A stretch of DNA of 64,000 nt. Source: Garra rufa (Eukaryota; Chordata; Actinopteri; Cypriniformes; Cyprinidae). This document shows, piece after piece, positions 1 through 12,677 of this stretch. The stretch covers positions 14,213,198-14,277,197 of the forward strand of contig NC_133384.1 of NCBI RefSeq assembly GCF_049309525.1. The letters are read 5' to 3'. Numbering within the stretch: position 1 is the stretch's first letter; each line of letters begins with the position of its first letter. The notes below the pieces were generated by a model that was not told the origin of the DNA, did no database searches, and saw nothing but the letters and a program-made list of their open reading frames with translations. The position numbers and the translations under genes are program-made.

Positions 1-2250
1 AAATAAAAAAAATCATGAAATCGCTCCGAAATCCTGATCTGAAACAAATGATTCGCAAAGCCACACCAAAGTCCCTATCTGAATCAAATGATTCACAAAC
101 CCATTACAATCTAAATCAAATGATCCATGATATGCACTCCAAAGTCCTGACCTGAATCAAATAATTTGCGATCCATACTCTGAAGTCTTGATCTGAATCT
201 GATTTAAATTGGGACTTTAAATCACATATTGCAAAGCATTCGATTCAGCTAAATGATTCACGAACCTGTTCCAATTTAAATCAAATGATTCGCAAACCCA
301 CACCAAAGTCCTGATCTGAATCAAATGATTTGCAATCCGTGCTCCGAAGTTCCTATCTAAATCAAATGATTTGCGATCCACACTTTGAAGTCTGATCTGA
401 ATTTGATTAGGATCGGGACTTCAATTCACGAACCATGAATCACTCGTTTTGAATTATTCAGTTTGCTAAATGATTAACAAACTTGTTCCGATCTAAATCA
501 AATGCTTTGTGATATGTGCTCTAAAGTCCTGACCTGAATCAAATAACTTGCGATCCATGCTCTAAGATCAGGACTTCAATTTGCGTATCGCAAATCATTC
601 GATTTGAATTATTCAGTTTGCTAAATGATTCACAAACCCGTTCCAATCTAAATCAAATGACTCATGATATGCGCTTCAAAGTCCTGACCTCAATCAAATG
701 ATTCGCAATCCATGCTCTGAAGTCACGATCCTAATTTTATTTTGATCAAGACTTCCATTCGCGTACCAGAAAAAAATTCACGAAATCGCTCCGAAATCCT
801 GATCTGAAACAAATGATTTTCAAACCCACACCAAAGTCCCGATCTGAATCAAATGATACGCAATCCATGCTCCGAAGTTCTGATCTAAATCAAACCATTT
901 GCGGTCTCAATCTGAATTTGATTTAGATCGGGACTTCAATTTGTGTATCGCAAATCATTCGATTTGAATTATTCAATTTGCTAAATGATTCACAAACCCG
1001 TTCCAATCTAATTCAAATGATTCGTGATATGCGCTCCAAAGTCCTGACCTGAATCAAATGATTTGCGATCCACACTCTAAAGTCTCAATCTGAATTTGAT
1101 TTAGACCGGGACTTCAATTTGTGTATCAGAAAAAAAAATTCACTCCGAAATCCTGATCTGAAACAAATGATTCGCAAACCCACACCAAAGTCCCGATCTG
1201 AATCAAATGATTTGCAATCCATGCTCCGAAGTTCTGATCTAAATCAAACCATTTGCGGTCTCAATCTGAATTTGATTTAGATCGGGACTTCAATTTGTGT
1301 ATCGCAAATCATTCGATTTGAATTATTCAATTTGCTAAATGATTCACGAACCCATTCCAATCTAAATCAAATGATTTGTGATATGCGCTCCAAAGTCCTG
1401 ACCTGAATCAAATGATTTGCGATCCACACTCTGAAGTCTCAATCTGAATTTGATTTAGACCAGGACTTCAATTTGTGTATAAGAAAAAAGAATTCACTTC
1501 GAAATCCTGATCTGAATCAAATGATTCGCAAACCCACACCAAAGTCCCGATCTGAATCAAATGATTTGCAATCCATGCTCCGAAGTTCTAATCTGAATCA
1601 AATGATTCACAATTCACGCTCTGAAGTCTCGTTCTGAATTTGATTTAGATCGGGAATTCAATTCGCGTATCGCAAATTATTCGATTTTAATTATTCAGTT
1701 TGCTAAATGATTCACAAATCCTTTCCGATCTAAATCAAATTATACATGATTCGCATGCCGAAGTCCTGATCTGAATCAAATGATTTGCGATCCACGCTCT
1801 AAAGTCTCGATCTGAATTTGATTTAGATTGGGACTTCAATCCGTGTATCGCAAAACATTCTATTTGAATTATTCAATTTGGTAAATGATTTAAGAACCCA
1901 TTCCGGTCTAAATGAAATTATTTGTGATACGCGCACCGAAGTCCTGACCTGAATAAAATGATTCACAATCCACGCTCTGAAGTCTTGATCTGAATCTGAT
2001 TTAAATCTGGGCTTTAATTCGCATATCCCAAATCATTCGATTTGAATTATTCAGTTTGTTAATTAATTCATATACCCGTTCTGATCTAGATCAAACGTTT
2101 TGCGATCCACGCTCTGAATTCTCAATCTGAATTTGATTTAGATCGGGACTTCAATTTGTGTATAGCGAATCATTCGATTTGAATTATGCAATTTGCTAAA
2201 TGATTCACGAACCTGTTCCAAATTAAATGATTTGTGAACTTGCAATTTGA
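1..2250. repeat. Satellite-like tandem array, ~41-bp subunits in ~357-bp higher-order units
   Basis: Degenerate copies of a subunit of about 41 bp, recognisable by GATCTGAATCAAATGATT followed by a variable GCAATCCACGCTCCGAAGT stretch, fill the left edge of the window. A longer period is visible. The marker 'poly-A, then CTCCGAAATCCTGATCTG' recurs near 775, 1130 and 1487. The marker ATTCGATTTGAATTATTCA recurs near 598, 958 and 1312 and, as a diverged version, near 1678. Both give a unit of about 355-360 bp. Units after about 1660 are shorter and irregular. The array probably continues beyond base 1. There is no coding potential. I infer a dispersed satellite block inside the intron. Confidence 0.85.
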
Positions 2251-2675
2251 CTGGAGCACTTCAAAACACTTCTTGAGTCATTAATGTGCCAATATTTGTT
2301 TTTAAATTAATTATATAGAATTCAAAGCAGCACAAAACTGCAAGTCCCCACAGCCACGTACAGAGTGAAAGCGCTTTATTTTGAGGTTAAAAAACAGGTT
2401 TTTCTACCATTTAAAATACAATAATGTATTCATAACTATCAAACATATAATGTAAATGACACATGACTTACTTAATTTAGTGAGTATACCTTGATTGACT
2501 ACAGGTTTGTTACCTTGCAGCAGTAAAATGCATTTTTCATTTGTCACTGGTGTTACCATCACTGGTATTACCTTCCTTATGGCTAACAACAGTGAAAATC
2601 AGTATATCAGGTCTTATGTATGTCACTGGTGATTCATTGTGTCACTGGTGTTACTGTGTTTTCATTTCTGTCACA
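2251..2675. other. Intronic AT-rich sequence with short TCACTGGTGTTAC repeats
   Basis: No gene is visible. The motif TCACTGGTGTTAC occurs near 2541 and 2640, with a diverged copy near 2619. It is found inverted (GGTAACACCAGTGAC) near 4309, on the far side of the TTAA-flanked element. It may be the outer arm of an older foldback element. Confidence 0.5.
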
Positions 2676-2679
2676 TTAA

Positions 2680-4193
2680 AGGAGAAGTTCATTTTTTAGA
2701 ACAAAAATGTACAGATAATGTACTCACCCCCTTGTCATCCAAGATGTCTTTCTTTCTTCAGTTGTAAGGAAATTATGTTTTCTGAGGAAAACATTGTAAA
2801 AGGACTTCAATGGTGCCCTGAGTTTGAACTAGGGCTGCACGATATATCGAAAAATTATCGTTATCGCGATATTAGTATACGCGATATCAGTATCGCAGAG
2901 AGTTGCGATAATTTACATTTAATTTATGTGCCAAACATTTGTGCGTTGCATGCATAGGTTGTCCTCATTTGACCAAACAGATGGGGGCTTACTATCTTTA
3001 TACCCGCCTCCCAAGTAGGTTCTATAATGCTATTGGCTAGAACGGGCAAACAGGTGAACCCGGTGGCTCAGAGCAGAGAATGAAAAATAAATACGGCAGG
3101 AGTATGAAGGGAGAAAATGACAGCAGTGCTGAACTTTTGCCTAAAAAGAACTGTACAGGAATCAAAATTGCCACCGTTTATGCTCCCAAAATTTAATCTG
3201 CACAACCTCAAATTATATTTGGGAGCATTTGTGCAAGTGCAAGAAATTGTTGTGGTGCGACCTAGTTTAATTTCTTTACAAAACTTTCGCTAACCTAACG
3301 ACTGCTGAGAGCTGATGCGTTCACCGTTCTCTCCAACATTACATAACCATTTAAACATAATCTTTATTGTTAATTTAATGAAGATTTGAGATATTAGCCG
3401 TCTTCTGACAATGCGCACCGCTGAACTTGGAACCGAACGTTTTTTTTTTTCTGAAACCTTTGTTCCGGATTTGCACAAATTGCATTGCAATTAGGGGTGT
3501 GTGGTATGACGATTTTTGATTGTGGACAGTAAAAAGGTTCTGTACAACGCGGCATTCATTCACATCAGATGATAACTCAGCGGCCGAGTTCCACTCACGA
3601 AGGGGAGTATTTTCCACTGGGGACACGCTTTTCAAAATCCTTTTGGTGTCCTCCGACTTTCAAATGGTTTGTTAAAGTAATCTCTTGTATTGCAGAGTGC
3701 ATGCTATGCACTGCCGAAAGTTTCGTGCAATCCTTAAAACGAAACCAAAAGTAAAACGCGTAGGCTACGCGCATTTAAAAGCTATTTTAATACCCCACGT
3801 TTAGAGAGCGACTCCCCAATGCACAAAAATTAGGCTAGATAAAATATCTAGGCTGTTATTAGAATGGCTATAATAATTTGTGAAGTTGTCTATAACTCTG
3901 TATCATACTTAAAAACATTAAATTGTATATAATTTTTTAAATAACCGAATGTTTTGCTTGATAAGACCCCTTTTTTTTTTTGGCTGGGATCGTTTACAGC
4001 CATATTTGGGTTTGTCTGAAGCTGCATTTTGGAAGTTCAAACTCAGGGCACCACAGAAGTTCACTATACGGAGAAAAATCCTGAAATGCTTTCTTCAAAA
4101 AAACACAATTTCTTTACTACTGAAGAAAGTAAGACATGAACATCTTGGATGACAAGGGGGTAAATACATCTGTTCTGAAAGTGAACTGTTTCT
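2680..4193. mobile_element. TTAA-flanked palindromic MITE (piggyBac-like), interrupted
   Basis: The left end reads TTAA|AGGAGAAGTTC at 2676 and the right end reads AACTGTTTCT|TTAA ending at 4197. Each arm carries the same sequence in opposite orientation, including CCCTTGTCATCCAAGATG on the left and CATCTTGGATGACAAGGGGG on the right. The same family is complete at 19672-20273. Here the arms are separated by about 1.1 kb of extra DNA starting near 2830 with an AGGGCTGCACGATATATCG hAT-like terminus, so this is a composite. The TTAA target and palindromic form suggest a piggyBac-superfamily non-autonomous element. No transposase is seen. Confidence 0.75.
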
Positions 4194-4197
4194 TTAA

Positions 4198-5910
4198 ATA
4201 AATCTCCTTATTTCTTGCATTTTCATTATTTTTCTGTAACTCTGACAACATGTGCTAAAAAAAACCGAGAAATAATATTTCATAAAAAAACTTTAATATT
4301 GCCAAAGAAGGTAACACCAGTGACAAAAAATGGTACATGTGGTCTTTAAATAATTGCTCATAAAGATTTTTTTAAACACCATTAAGCTGTCATTTATATG
4401 TTTTCATAAAACCAAAAGGTAAACTAATAATGTGGTTTAAATGTTTAAAAGTAAAAGTTTAAATGTTAGAAAAATAAACCAATTTTAAGACATCTTGCCA
4501 TACCAAAAGTAGACATTTTAGTAGAATGACCCTTCAACACTGTATTTTAGTAGCAATTCGGGCCTGTTGGTTGAACATTAATTGGCTGCGTTCTTGGCCG
4601 ATAAAGCATTTCTCATTTCAAAAGAGCGAAAGAATGAGCGAGTGGTTAAAGAGGAGGAGGAGGAGAGGGACTCTGTGAATGACAAAACCCCTTTTGGCCC
4701 CCGGCCCACAAACTCCTCTTTGTGAAGGCGCTTCAAACGAGCGACCGACAGAGGAGTGTGAATGGTGAATCTCCTGGCTAAAAAACACACTACCCCCCGC
4801 CCGGGCCAGCGCCATATCAAAGACGGCCTCTGCTCAACCCCCTCTCCACTCCTTCACTGCCCCCCTCTATCATCCATTCATCCCTTCTTTTCGGCCCCTG
4901 CTTAGAGAAACTCCCCTTTCGGCCTCATGCTTCATTAGGAGGGGAGATTGAACGCACCTCTGGGCATGTTGACGGCTGGACGCGGAGGAAACCAATGGGA
5001 GTGTGTGAGGGCTTGTGTGCTGGAAGTGACAAAAACGCTAAAACTCATTCAAACAGGTTCGTTGGGCTCCCTCTAGTAGATGCCAAGGGAATTATCAGAA
5101 AAACACAAAGCGCTATAAAGCCAAAGGAGGGGCCAGAGAGTGTTTTTGTGTATGTGTGTAAGCAGGCCAGGGTGCAGAATGACAGTTCGGCCCAGCTGCC
5201 GTGTGTTTAGAAAGGGGCTGGTCACTGTTCGTCTTTCTCTCCGTCCCTTGCTCTCTCTCTCTTTCCACAGCCAGCTGGAGTCCTTTGTGATAGTGTAGCC
5301 GTGGAAACAGGGAGGAACATCAAATCCGTGGCCTTTCTATAAAACAGTGTGTGCGTGCGTGTGAGAAAGAAATAAAAATAGACCACCAGGCTAGTCACTG
5401 TTGATCTAAAAGGAGTAAAACAAATCGGCAGCGTTTTTGGAAAATGCAGATTGACGCGGTTGTGACTGTTAACTGTAAACTGTGTGAGTGGAAGTGTTTA
5501 CTAACAGTGTGCCTGACCTACTTTCGCTTGCCCTAAGTTCATACACATGGCCAGTTTCTCCGCTGTCAATCAGTGACAAACACACCCATCCACGCTTACA
5601 AACAAACACAAGCGCATGCGCCAATCCTTGGCCGACAGGTGAAAAATGAAGTGTCATAATCACAGTGCAAAGTAGAAATAAATCTCAGACCAGACAGGTT
5701 ATGGCAGTTCATTAAGGTAAGTGTGAGGTTATGAATGTGGTTTAGAAAAAAAGAAAAGACATTTTAAAAAGAATAAATAAAATAAAATAATTGAGATTAT
5801 AAATGTGGCTTAAACTATTAATGACAATAAAATAAGGTAAAATATTACAAAAGAAAACTAAGAATTCAAAATGAAACAAAAAACAAATATTCATTCTGAA
5901 AGATAATATA
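4198..5910. other. Intronic unique sequence, moderately GC-rich at 4.6-5.7 kb
   Basis: I see no convincing exon. The stretch from about 4570 to 5720 is less AT-rich than its surroundings and free of recognised repeats. It could contain conserved non-coding sequence, but nothing in the reading frames resembles a protein family, and the short ORFs on both strands look random. Confidence 0.5.
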
Positions 5911-6979
5911 CACCACCAGTCAAACGTTTGTGAGAAGTAAGATTTTTTATGTTTTTTAAAGTCTCTTCAGTTTACCAAGCCTGCATTTATTTGTTTTAAA
6001 GTACAGCAATGAAAAATTGTTACTGTTTAAAATAACTGTTTTCTATTTTAATATATTTTGAAAATGTAACTTATTTCTGTGATCAAAGCTACATTTTCAG
6101 CATAATTTCTCCAGTCTTTAGTGTCACTCCATCCTTCAGAAATCATTCTGCTGATATGCTGATTTGCGGTTCAAGAAAAAATGTATTATAATTTTTATTA
6201 TCAATATTAAAAAAAAAAGTTTTTTTTTCAGGATTCTTTGATGAATAAAAAGATCCAAAGATCAGTATCTCAAATAAAAAGTTTTTTTTATTATTATTTT
6301 TTTTTTTATACGTTATACACTATACCATTCAAAAGCTTGGAGTCAATATTTTTATTTATTTATTTTTGGGCAAAGAAATGATAGAAATGAATACTTTTAT
6401 TTAGCGACGATGCTTTAAATTGATCAAAAGTGATGTGATGATAAAGACATATTTATAATGTTACAAAAGATTTTTATTTCTGTAGAAAAACTTTCAATAG
6501 AATAGAAAGAATGAATCGAAAGTTTCAAAGATCAGCATTTATCTGAACTTTATACCATTCAAAAGCGTATTTTTTGGGAAAGAAATGATAGAAATTAATA
6601 ATTTTATTTAGCGAGGATGCTTTAAAATGACCTAAAGTGATGATAAAGACATTTATAATGTTACAAAAGATTTCTATTTTATATAAATGCTGTTATTCTG
6701 AACTGTCTATTAATCAATGAAACCTGAAAAAAATATACTCTAGCTGTTTTAAACATAATAATAATAAGCAAATCAGAATATTAGAATGATATCTGAAGGA
6801 TCATGTAACTGGAGTAATGATGCTAAAAATTCAGCTTTGAAATCACAAGAATAAATTACATTTTAAACAAATAGAAAACAATTATTTTAAATAGTACAAC
6901 TATTTTAAAATGTTACTGTTTTTGCTGTACTTTGGGTGAAATAAATGCATTAAATAGATCCAAATTATGCATTCATGCC

Positions 6980-6985
<6 letters not shown>
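5911..6985. mobile_element. TA-target MITE with ACCAGTCAAA terminus, right end degraded, internal duplication
   Basis: The left terminus CACCACCAGTCAAACG is a variant of the ACTACCAGTCAAAAG terminus shared by many copies in the window. The interior carries the family's landmarks: AAGCCTGCATTTATTTG, the 'ATTTCTCCAGTCTTTAG' block, and the inverted landmarks near 6800-6960. A segment of about 235 bp beginning TATACCATTCAAAAGC (6322 and 6550) is present twice in tandem. No ORF. The most complete family member is at 59410-60149. Confidence 0.7.
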
Positions 6986-7010
<25 letters not shown>

Positions 7011-7943
7011 TTTGTTGCTGGATGTAGAAAATAAAATGACACAAACAAAAATAATGTATATTTTTAATTATATATAATGTTTAAATGCAAACAATGAAAC
7101 AAAATACTCTATTTGAATGCTATATGATAAACCTAAATAAATAATTTATTCATTCTGTTCCCAATTGTACAAAATAAATAAGAAAACAACAGTTAAAATA
7201 ATGCAAAGGTAATGAGCCTTGAAACTTTAACTTCAGTCTTCGAAATTAGTGGGAGTAGGTATCTGCAGGGGTGCAGGGTCTTAACTTAGGTGATGAATAT
7301 CCTTTTCTATAGTCTATAAAGACAGACATGCCCTGGAGGAGGACAAGAGAGGCAGGGATGAATAAGGAAAGAGAGAGAGAGAGAGACAGTAAAAGAGGAT
7401 GAGATTAGTTTTAGTGGCCCATTTGCTTTAGTTCCTGTCAGAGCATTCCCGACATCAGTCAAAGTGAGAACACACACACAAACACCAAAACAAACCCATC
7501 CCAAACTAGGATACACAAAGACTGAATAAAACCGCAAGACACGATCGACATGAAAGAAGTCTAAAATTATAATTTAATACACACGCACGCTCCTGACTCA
7601 CAAATGAGCTCCCTTCAAAGCTCAGTTCTGCCCTCACACTCCCTGTGTTTGAATGAGACGTCTACATACCTGTCTGATTACACATCTGCCTGTGACGGGT
7701 CACTGAGTGTGAGTGTTTGTGCATTTGTATAAGGATAGATGCATCCTGCATTGCTCTTTTCCAGGAATTAAACACAACTGACAGGATGACACGCACATCC
7801 ATATTTATTTATCTAGATGAGAACATATTGTAGCTCTAATTAGCTTTATTCTTACTATTGACTAACTATTAAATACGACTCTGCCTAAATAAACTCCTAA
7901 TTTGCTGCTTATGAATAGTTAGTAAGATAGGTGTTAAGTTTAT
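6986..7943. other. Intronic sequence with short AT, GA and CA runs and a small TIR-element fragment
   Basis: Contains a poly-A/AT run near 6980-7010, a GAGA run near 7372-7386, and near 7838-7935 a fragment resembling the element with ACTAAAGTGT termini at 63449-63722 (shared text: CTCCTAATTTGCTGCTTA, inverted). No coding exon is visible. Confidence 0.5.
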
Positions 7944-8566
7944 GCTACCAGTCAAAAGTTTTTGAACAGAAAGATTTTTAATGTTTATCAAAACTAAATT
8001 TTCAGCATCATTACTCTAGTCTTCAGTGTCACATGAGCCTTTAGAAATAATTCTAATATGCTAATTTGCTGCTCAAGAAACATTTATCATTATTATCATC
8101 AATGTGTAAAACAGTTAACACTTTTATTTAGCAGGAATGCTTCAAATTGATCAGAAGTGATGATAAAGACATTTATAATATTACAAAATATTTCTATTTC
8201 AGATAAATGCTGTTCTGAACCTTCTATTCATCAAAGAAACCTGAACACAACTCTACTCAGCTGTTTTCAACATAATAATAATAATACATGTTTTTTTGAG
8301 CAGCAAATCAGAATATTAGAATGATTTCTGATGGATCATGTGACTGGGGTAATGATGCTAAAATTTTGCTTTGAAATCACAGGAATAAATTATATTTTAA
8401 AATATATTCAAATACAAAACAGTTATTTTAAATAGTAAAAATAATTCAACATTTTACTATTTTTGCTGTACTTTGGACTAAATAAATGCAAGTATAGTGA
8501 GCGGAAGAAACTGCTTTCAAAAACTTTTACAATCTTACTGTTCAAAAACTTTTGACTGGAAGTGTG
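7944..8566. mobile_element. TA-target MITE (ACTACCAGTCAAAAG family), near full length
   Basis: The left end is GCTACCAGTCAAAAGTTTTT and the right end is AAAAACTTTTGACTGGAAGT, an inverted pair. The element is palindromic overall: AGCATCATTACTCTAGTC on the left corresponds to the inverse GGGGTAATGATGCTAAAA on the right. It has no ORF and I infer that it was mobilised by a Tc1/mariner transposase. Confidence 0.8.
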
Positions 8567-8898
8567 TGTGTATATATATCACACAGGTCAAAAGTTAATG
8601 GATTAATACGATTTTAATGTATTTTAAATAAGTTTCTAATGCTCACCAAGGCTGTGTTTATTTGATCAAAAAATACAGAAGGTTATATTGTGAAATATTA
8701 TTACGATGCAAAACAATGTTCTTCTATTTTAATATACATTAAAAACTGAATTTATTTATGTGATCAAAGCTGATTTTTTTCAGCATCATTACTCCAGTAT
8801 TCAGTGTCACACGGTCCTTCAGAAATCATATCTATAATAGTTTATAATTTATAATATACTGATTTATTATCAGTGCTGGAAACAGTTGTGTTGCTTAA

Positions 8899-8972
<74 letters not shown>
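8899..8972. repeat. (AT)n microsatellite
   Basis: About 74 bp of alternating TA, broken once by a G near 8924. It lies at the palindrome centre of the surrounding MITE copy. Confidence 0.95.
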
Positions 8973-8976
<4 letters not shown>

Positions 8977-9126
8977 GAACCTGTTATTTTTTTAGGACTC
9001 TTTGATGAATAAAAAAAAAACAGCATTTATTTAAAATAGAAATCTTTTCTAACAATATACACTACTGTTCAAAAGTTTGGGGTCAGTACATTTCTATTCT
9101 TTCTTAATTAAAGTATTAAAGTTTAA

Positions 9127-10061
9127 AGGAACGGTATGTAGGATTGTGGCCAAAACTGGTACTGCAATCACTTTAAAAATACTGTAGAACAGTGCATCCC
9201 CTCCCCCCTAACTGAAGGTTGCCAGCTAAGCTGCAGGATCCAGCAGGAACATAGGCTGCTACAAGGAGCTTCCAATGGCAAGTGACGAGTCCTACACAAT
9301 AAGTTTTTTTTTCTTCTGTTAATTATGTTTATGCTTCACGAGAGATGTTTTGCGAAGTAATTATGTATCGCGAAAATTTACTAATGGCGATTAGCCAAAT
9401 ATTTCGTAAAGATGTACTGTAATACCACATTTCAGTCGGAACATAGATTGTTTTCATACCCTGCTAGTAGTGCGATATAAAGCTTTTTATGAACGCATTT
9501 AGCATGGGTGACCGTGGAAAATCCAATGTGTATGGAAGCACGGGGCTTTTAGCCAATACCAACAAACATGGTAGAATATAGCATCCAAAAGTCAAGGGTC
9601 AATTCCATGCCAAAGGAAATTTCCACGTCCATAATGCAAAAATATGTGATGTGAAAGATTACATGACATTCTACTATTTCTATACAAATCCTTGTTTTAT
9701 TTTGGACTTTATCACGTATTTCGGACAACGAGGTCTTTTAGGTTTCATAACGTTATACATGTTTTATCCAACACGTTCGTAGCTGCAGCTGTAACTAGAG
9801 CAGAGCTGGCAACCCGGATGACGAAACTCTACTGACTTCGTGATTGGTAGATAGCTGGAGGGTGGAGCCTCAGACCAAAACACAAAATGACAACAATAAC
9901 ATCAGTCGTGGGCTGCAACTGTCACTTTTAAAATGACAATATCCTGGCCGGACCACTGTTGTCAGTGATATAAGTATGAATGAACATGATTTCTTAATGT
10001 CTAGTGACATGTCAGGGCCATTTTATGATTAACTGAAATACATTTCTTACATACGGTTCCT
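9127..10061. mobile_element. TTAA-flanked non-autonomous element with AGGAACGGTATGTA termini
   Basis: The left boundary is TTAA (9123-9126)|AGGAACGGTATGTAGG and the right boundary is TTACATACGGTTCCT|TTAA (10062-10065), an inverted terminal repeat of about 14 bp. The interior is unique with no long ORF. The four-base TTAA duplication fits piggyBac-type integration. It sits inside an older MITE copy. Confidence 0.8.
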
Positions 10062-10179
10062 TTAAGTTAAAGTGATAGCATAGAACTACATTGTTATAAA
10101 ATATTTCTATTTCAAATAAATGCTGTTCTTGTTAACTTGTTATTCATCAAAGAATCCTAAAAAAACATTACAGGTTCCA

Positions 10180-10204
10180 AAAAAAAAAAAAAAAAAAAAA
10201 AAAA
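10180..10204. repeat. Poly-A run
   Basis: About 25 consecutive A residues at the palindrome centre of the MITE copy. It is not preceded by a retrotransposon tail that I recognise. Confidence 0.9.
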
Positions 10205-10503
10205 TTGGCAGCACAACTGTTTCCAACATTAATAATTCTAATAATAAATCAGCATATCAGGATCATGTGACACTTAAGATTTAAGTAATAGCTGATGACA
10301 ATCCAGCTTTGCATCACAGAAATAAATCATATTTTAAAGTATATTAAAATAAAAACCATTATTTTATATTGTAATAACATAGCAGCATTATTGCTTTTTC
10401 TGTATTATTGATTAAATAAATGCAGTCTTGATGAGCATAAGAGACTTTTTTTAAAAACATTACAAGTCTTACTGATCCCAGACTTTTGAGTTTTGAGTAG
10501 TGT

Positions 10504-11246
10504 ATTTATATAATTAGTTTAGTTAATTTTGTAAATTGTAGTTTAATTTACAAAATATGTATATATAAAAGTTAAAGTCACCTAGCTATGAAAAGTAGGA
10601 ACTTAGTGCATGTTTGTGTTTATTTGAAGGTCTTTAGGGTCGAGATCTTGTCCATCTCAAGAGGTCAGAGGCCTGACACTCATGCATTTACATCTAAATA
10701 CAAAGGAATGTGGTCAAAAGTTCACACCCGACTTATATATGAAGCACACCCAACACGCAACTCATGGGACGAGCCCTGAACAAATCGAAATAAATGTACT
10801 GTCATCCGAGCAGCAGCACTGATTTTAATCTAAGCAACTTTCTGACTGACTAACCACCCTAATAATTACCCGTAAGTCACCTATCTCTCTTTCCTTCTCT
10901 CTTCCCCCCCACCATCTCCCCATGTGGTTTGTTCTCTTTATGCTTTGTGTCTCCAGGTTTGACCTCTGACCCCTGGTATCCTGTGAGAGGGGGTTGGGGA
11001 AAAGAACCCGTTTGTGTGTGGCAGAAAAATGTGTGTGTAGTGTGTGTTGGTGCAGGTTTTGGGTTATTCCAAGAGTAAAGTGGTCTTTAGGAGACTTAAG
11101 AGACCCCCGACACTCTCACACGCACACACACAGGGGGTTGGGGGTGAGTGGGCAAGAATGCAAGGAACAAACGAGGAGCCCGGCAGGAGTGCAGGAATGC
11201 AATGCATTGTGTTACAAAGACTTCCTAAACTACTAAACTAAGTAGA

Positions 11247-11286
<40 letters not shown>

Positions 11287-11534
11287 CACACCTCTTCCCA
11301 TAAACTCATATAGAGTCAGTCTAAGTGGCATGTTGTAATTTTTGGCTTTTTATAAATGCATGTTTTGAGACTTCAGTGCTGAAGTGATATATGCCATTAA
11401 AGGACCCTCCCAAAACATTTAGGGGCAAAAAGCACACACGCACAGACACAGAGGACCCTTTCTGGAAGAGAAGAGATGGTCTGTAATTAAGGTTTGCCCC
11501 ACCCTCGCAGTGAAAACCTAAACCATCCAAAATA

Positions 11535-11586
<52 letters not shown>

Positions 11587-12125
11587 AATATACACGAGGA
11601 GAGGAGAGGAGAGGAGAGGAGAGGAGAGGAGAGGAGAGGAGAGGAGAGGAGAGGAGAAGAAAAGAGTTTCCTGTGTCAGGCAGTGTGACAGGACCATGTC
11701 AACGACCGCACTTCCTTTCTGTGTGGCCTGAATCAAAGCATAGTGATTCTCAAAGAGAAGCTGTTAAGTTGTAATTACGTAAAGTGCACGGTCATCAAAC
11801 AGTCAAGAGAACTCTGAATCACTCTTTAAAAGCAGACTTAGACACCACTAGTTTCTGAAAAATTGTCTTCTAATGGTCATTGTGCTTTCTTAAATCCTAA
11901 ATCGGGTAATGAACATTTAATTGACATTGTAACAAGCAATGTTAGATGTTACAATCTACAATGACAGACCGCATTCCACTAGATTTTGTGAGGGAACAGA
12001 CTAAGAATCCAGCATGTGTCAAAATGAACCATTGTGTGCCTATCGCCACCTACAGGATGAAAATGAAAGTGTTTCTTCTCAACACTGGAAAACACACCAA
12101 ACAGACACACTTTTTTTTAGGGGTA
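10504..12125. other. Intronic unique sequence with several microsatellites
   Basis: No exon is recognised. Contains a CA run at 11251-11282, a compound CA/GAGGA array at 11536-11656, and pyrimidine-rich runs near 10880-10920. Short ORFs here are created by the repeats or look random. Confidence 0.5.
11536..11656. repeat. Compound microsatellite: (CA)~24 then (GAGGA)~12
   Basis: A CA tract at about 11536-11584 is followed after a short spacer by GAGGA pentamers from about 11597 to 11656. ORFs in both directions across it are artefacts of the repeat. Confidence 0.95.
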
Positions 12126-12660
12126 TACACTACCAGTCAAAAGTTTTTGAACAGTAAGATTTTTAGTTTTTTAAATAACAATATTGTGAAACGTTTTTAC
12201 TATTTAAAATTTCTGTTTTCTATTTGAACATATTTATTTTTGGCAAATCCCGGTAATTTACTATAGATATATAATGTTTTTTTTTTAATGTTTATGACTG
12301 TTATAGCGCCAACTGTGGTCCGATCTCCCTTAAACTTTGCATGCTTGTTTAGAACCTGTCGCATGTGCTTACCAGGATTTGTGAAGTTTTTGAGTTTTTG
12401 TTTAGGTTTTATAGGCTAATTATCACCAGCCATTACTCCAGTTTTAAGTGTCACATGATCCTACAGAAATCATTATAATAATCTGTTTTGTAAAACTGTG
12501 ATACTTTTTTCCAGGATTTTGATGAAAGTTCAAAAGAACAGCATTTTTTTAAACAATACACTGTAAAAGCATTTACTGTCTTTTGATCAACTTAATGCAT
12601 CCTTGTCAAATAAAACTGTTAATTAAAAAATGTTGCTGACCCCAAACTTTTTAAATGTTA
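12126..12660. mobile_element. TA-target MITE copy carrying an inserted ~180-bp repeat fragment
   Basis: The left end CACTACCAGTCAAAAGTTTT is clear. The interior is interrupted at about 12241-12420 by a segment containing GTGGTCCGATCTCCCTTAAA and TTTGCATGCTTGTTTAGAAC. That segment recurs, diverged, at about 13455-13605, so a second repeat family is nested in or recombined with this copy. The right end is degraded. Confidence 0.65.
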
Positions 12661-12677
12661 GTGCACTGTAATACATA

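Larger units (their letters stand above)
8579..10503. mobile_element. Diverged TA-target MITE copy, split by AT repeats and a TTAA element
   Basis: The left arm starts at CAGGTCAAAAGTTAATGG. The family landmarks (GCATCATTACTCCAGTATTCAGTGTCAC; then the inverted arm with TGCAGTCTTGATGAGCAT and AGACTTTTGAGTTTTGAGTAGTGTA) continue to about 10503. The middle is interrupted by an AT microsatellite at 8899-8972 and by the separate TTAA-flanked element at 9127-10061. Order of events: MITE first, TTAA element later. Confidence 0.65.

Noticed and set aside
1..2250. Tandem array considered as a CRISPR-like repeat array
   Set aside because: Units are contiguous and diverged with no unique spacers; the rest of the window is vertebrate.
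4578..4820. Minus-strand frames in a GC-richer stretch, possible exon
   Set aside because: No protein family resemblance, no matching splice sites in the dlgap1 phases; Ser/Leu-rich text comes from GGA-type runs.
5221..5290. Pyrimidine tract plus CACAG|CC on the + strand, acceptor-like
   Set aside because: No open frame with recognisable content follows, and it is on the strand opposite the only gene.
11494..11736. Frames on both strands with HTHTHT, CVCVCV and RGEERRGEE text
   Set aside because: Produced by the CA/GAGGA compound repeat.
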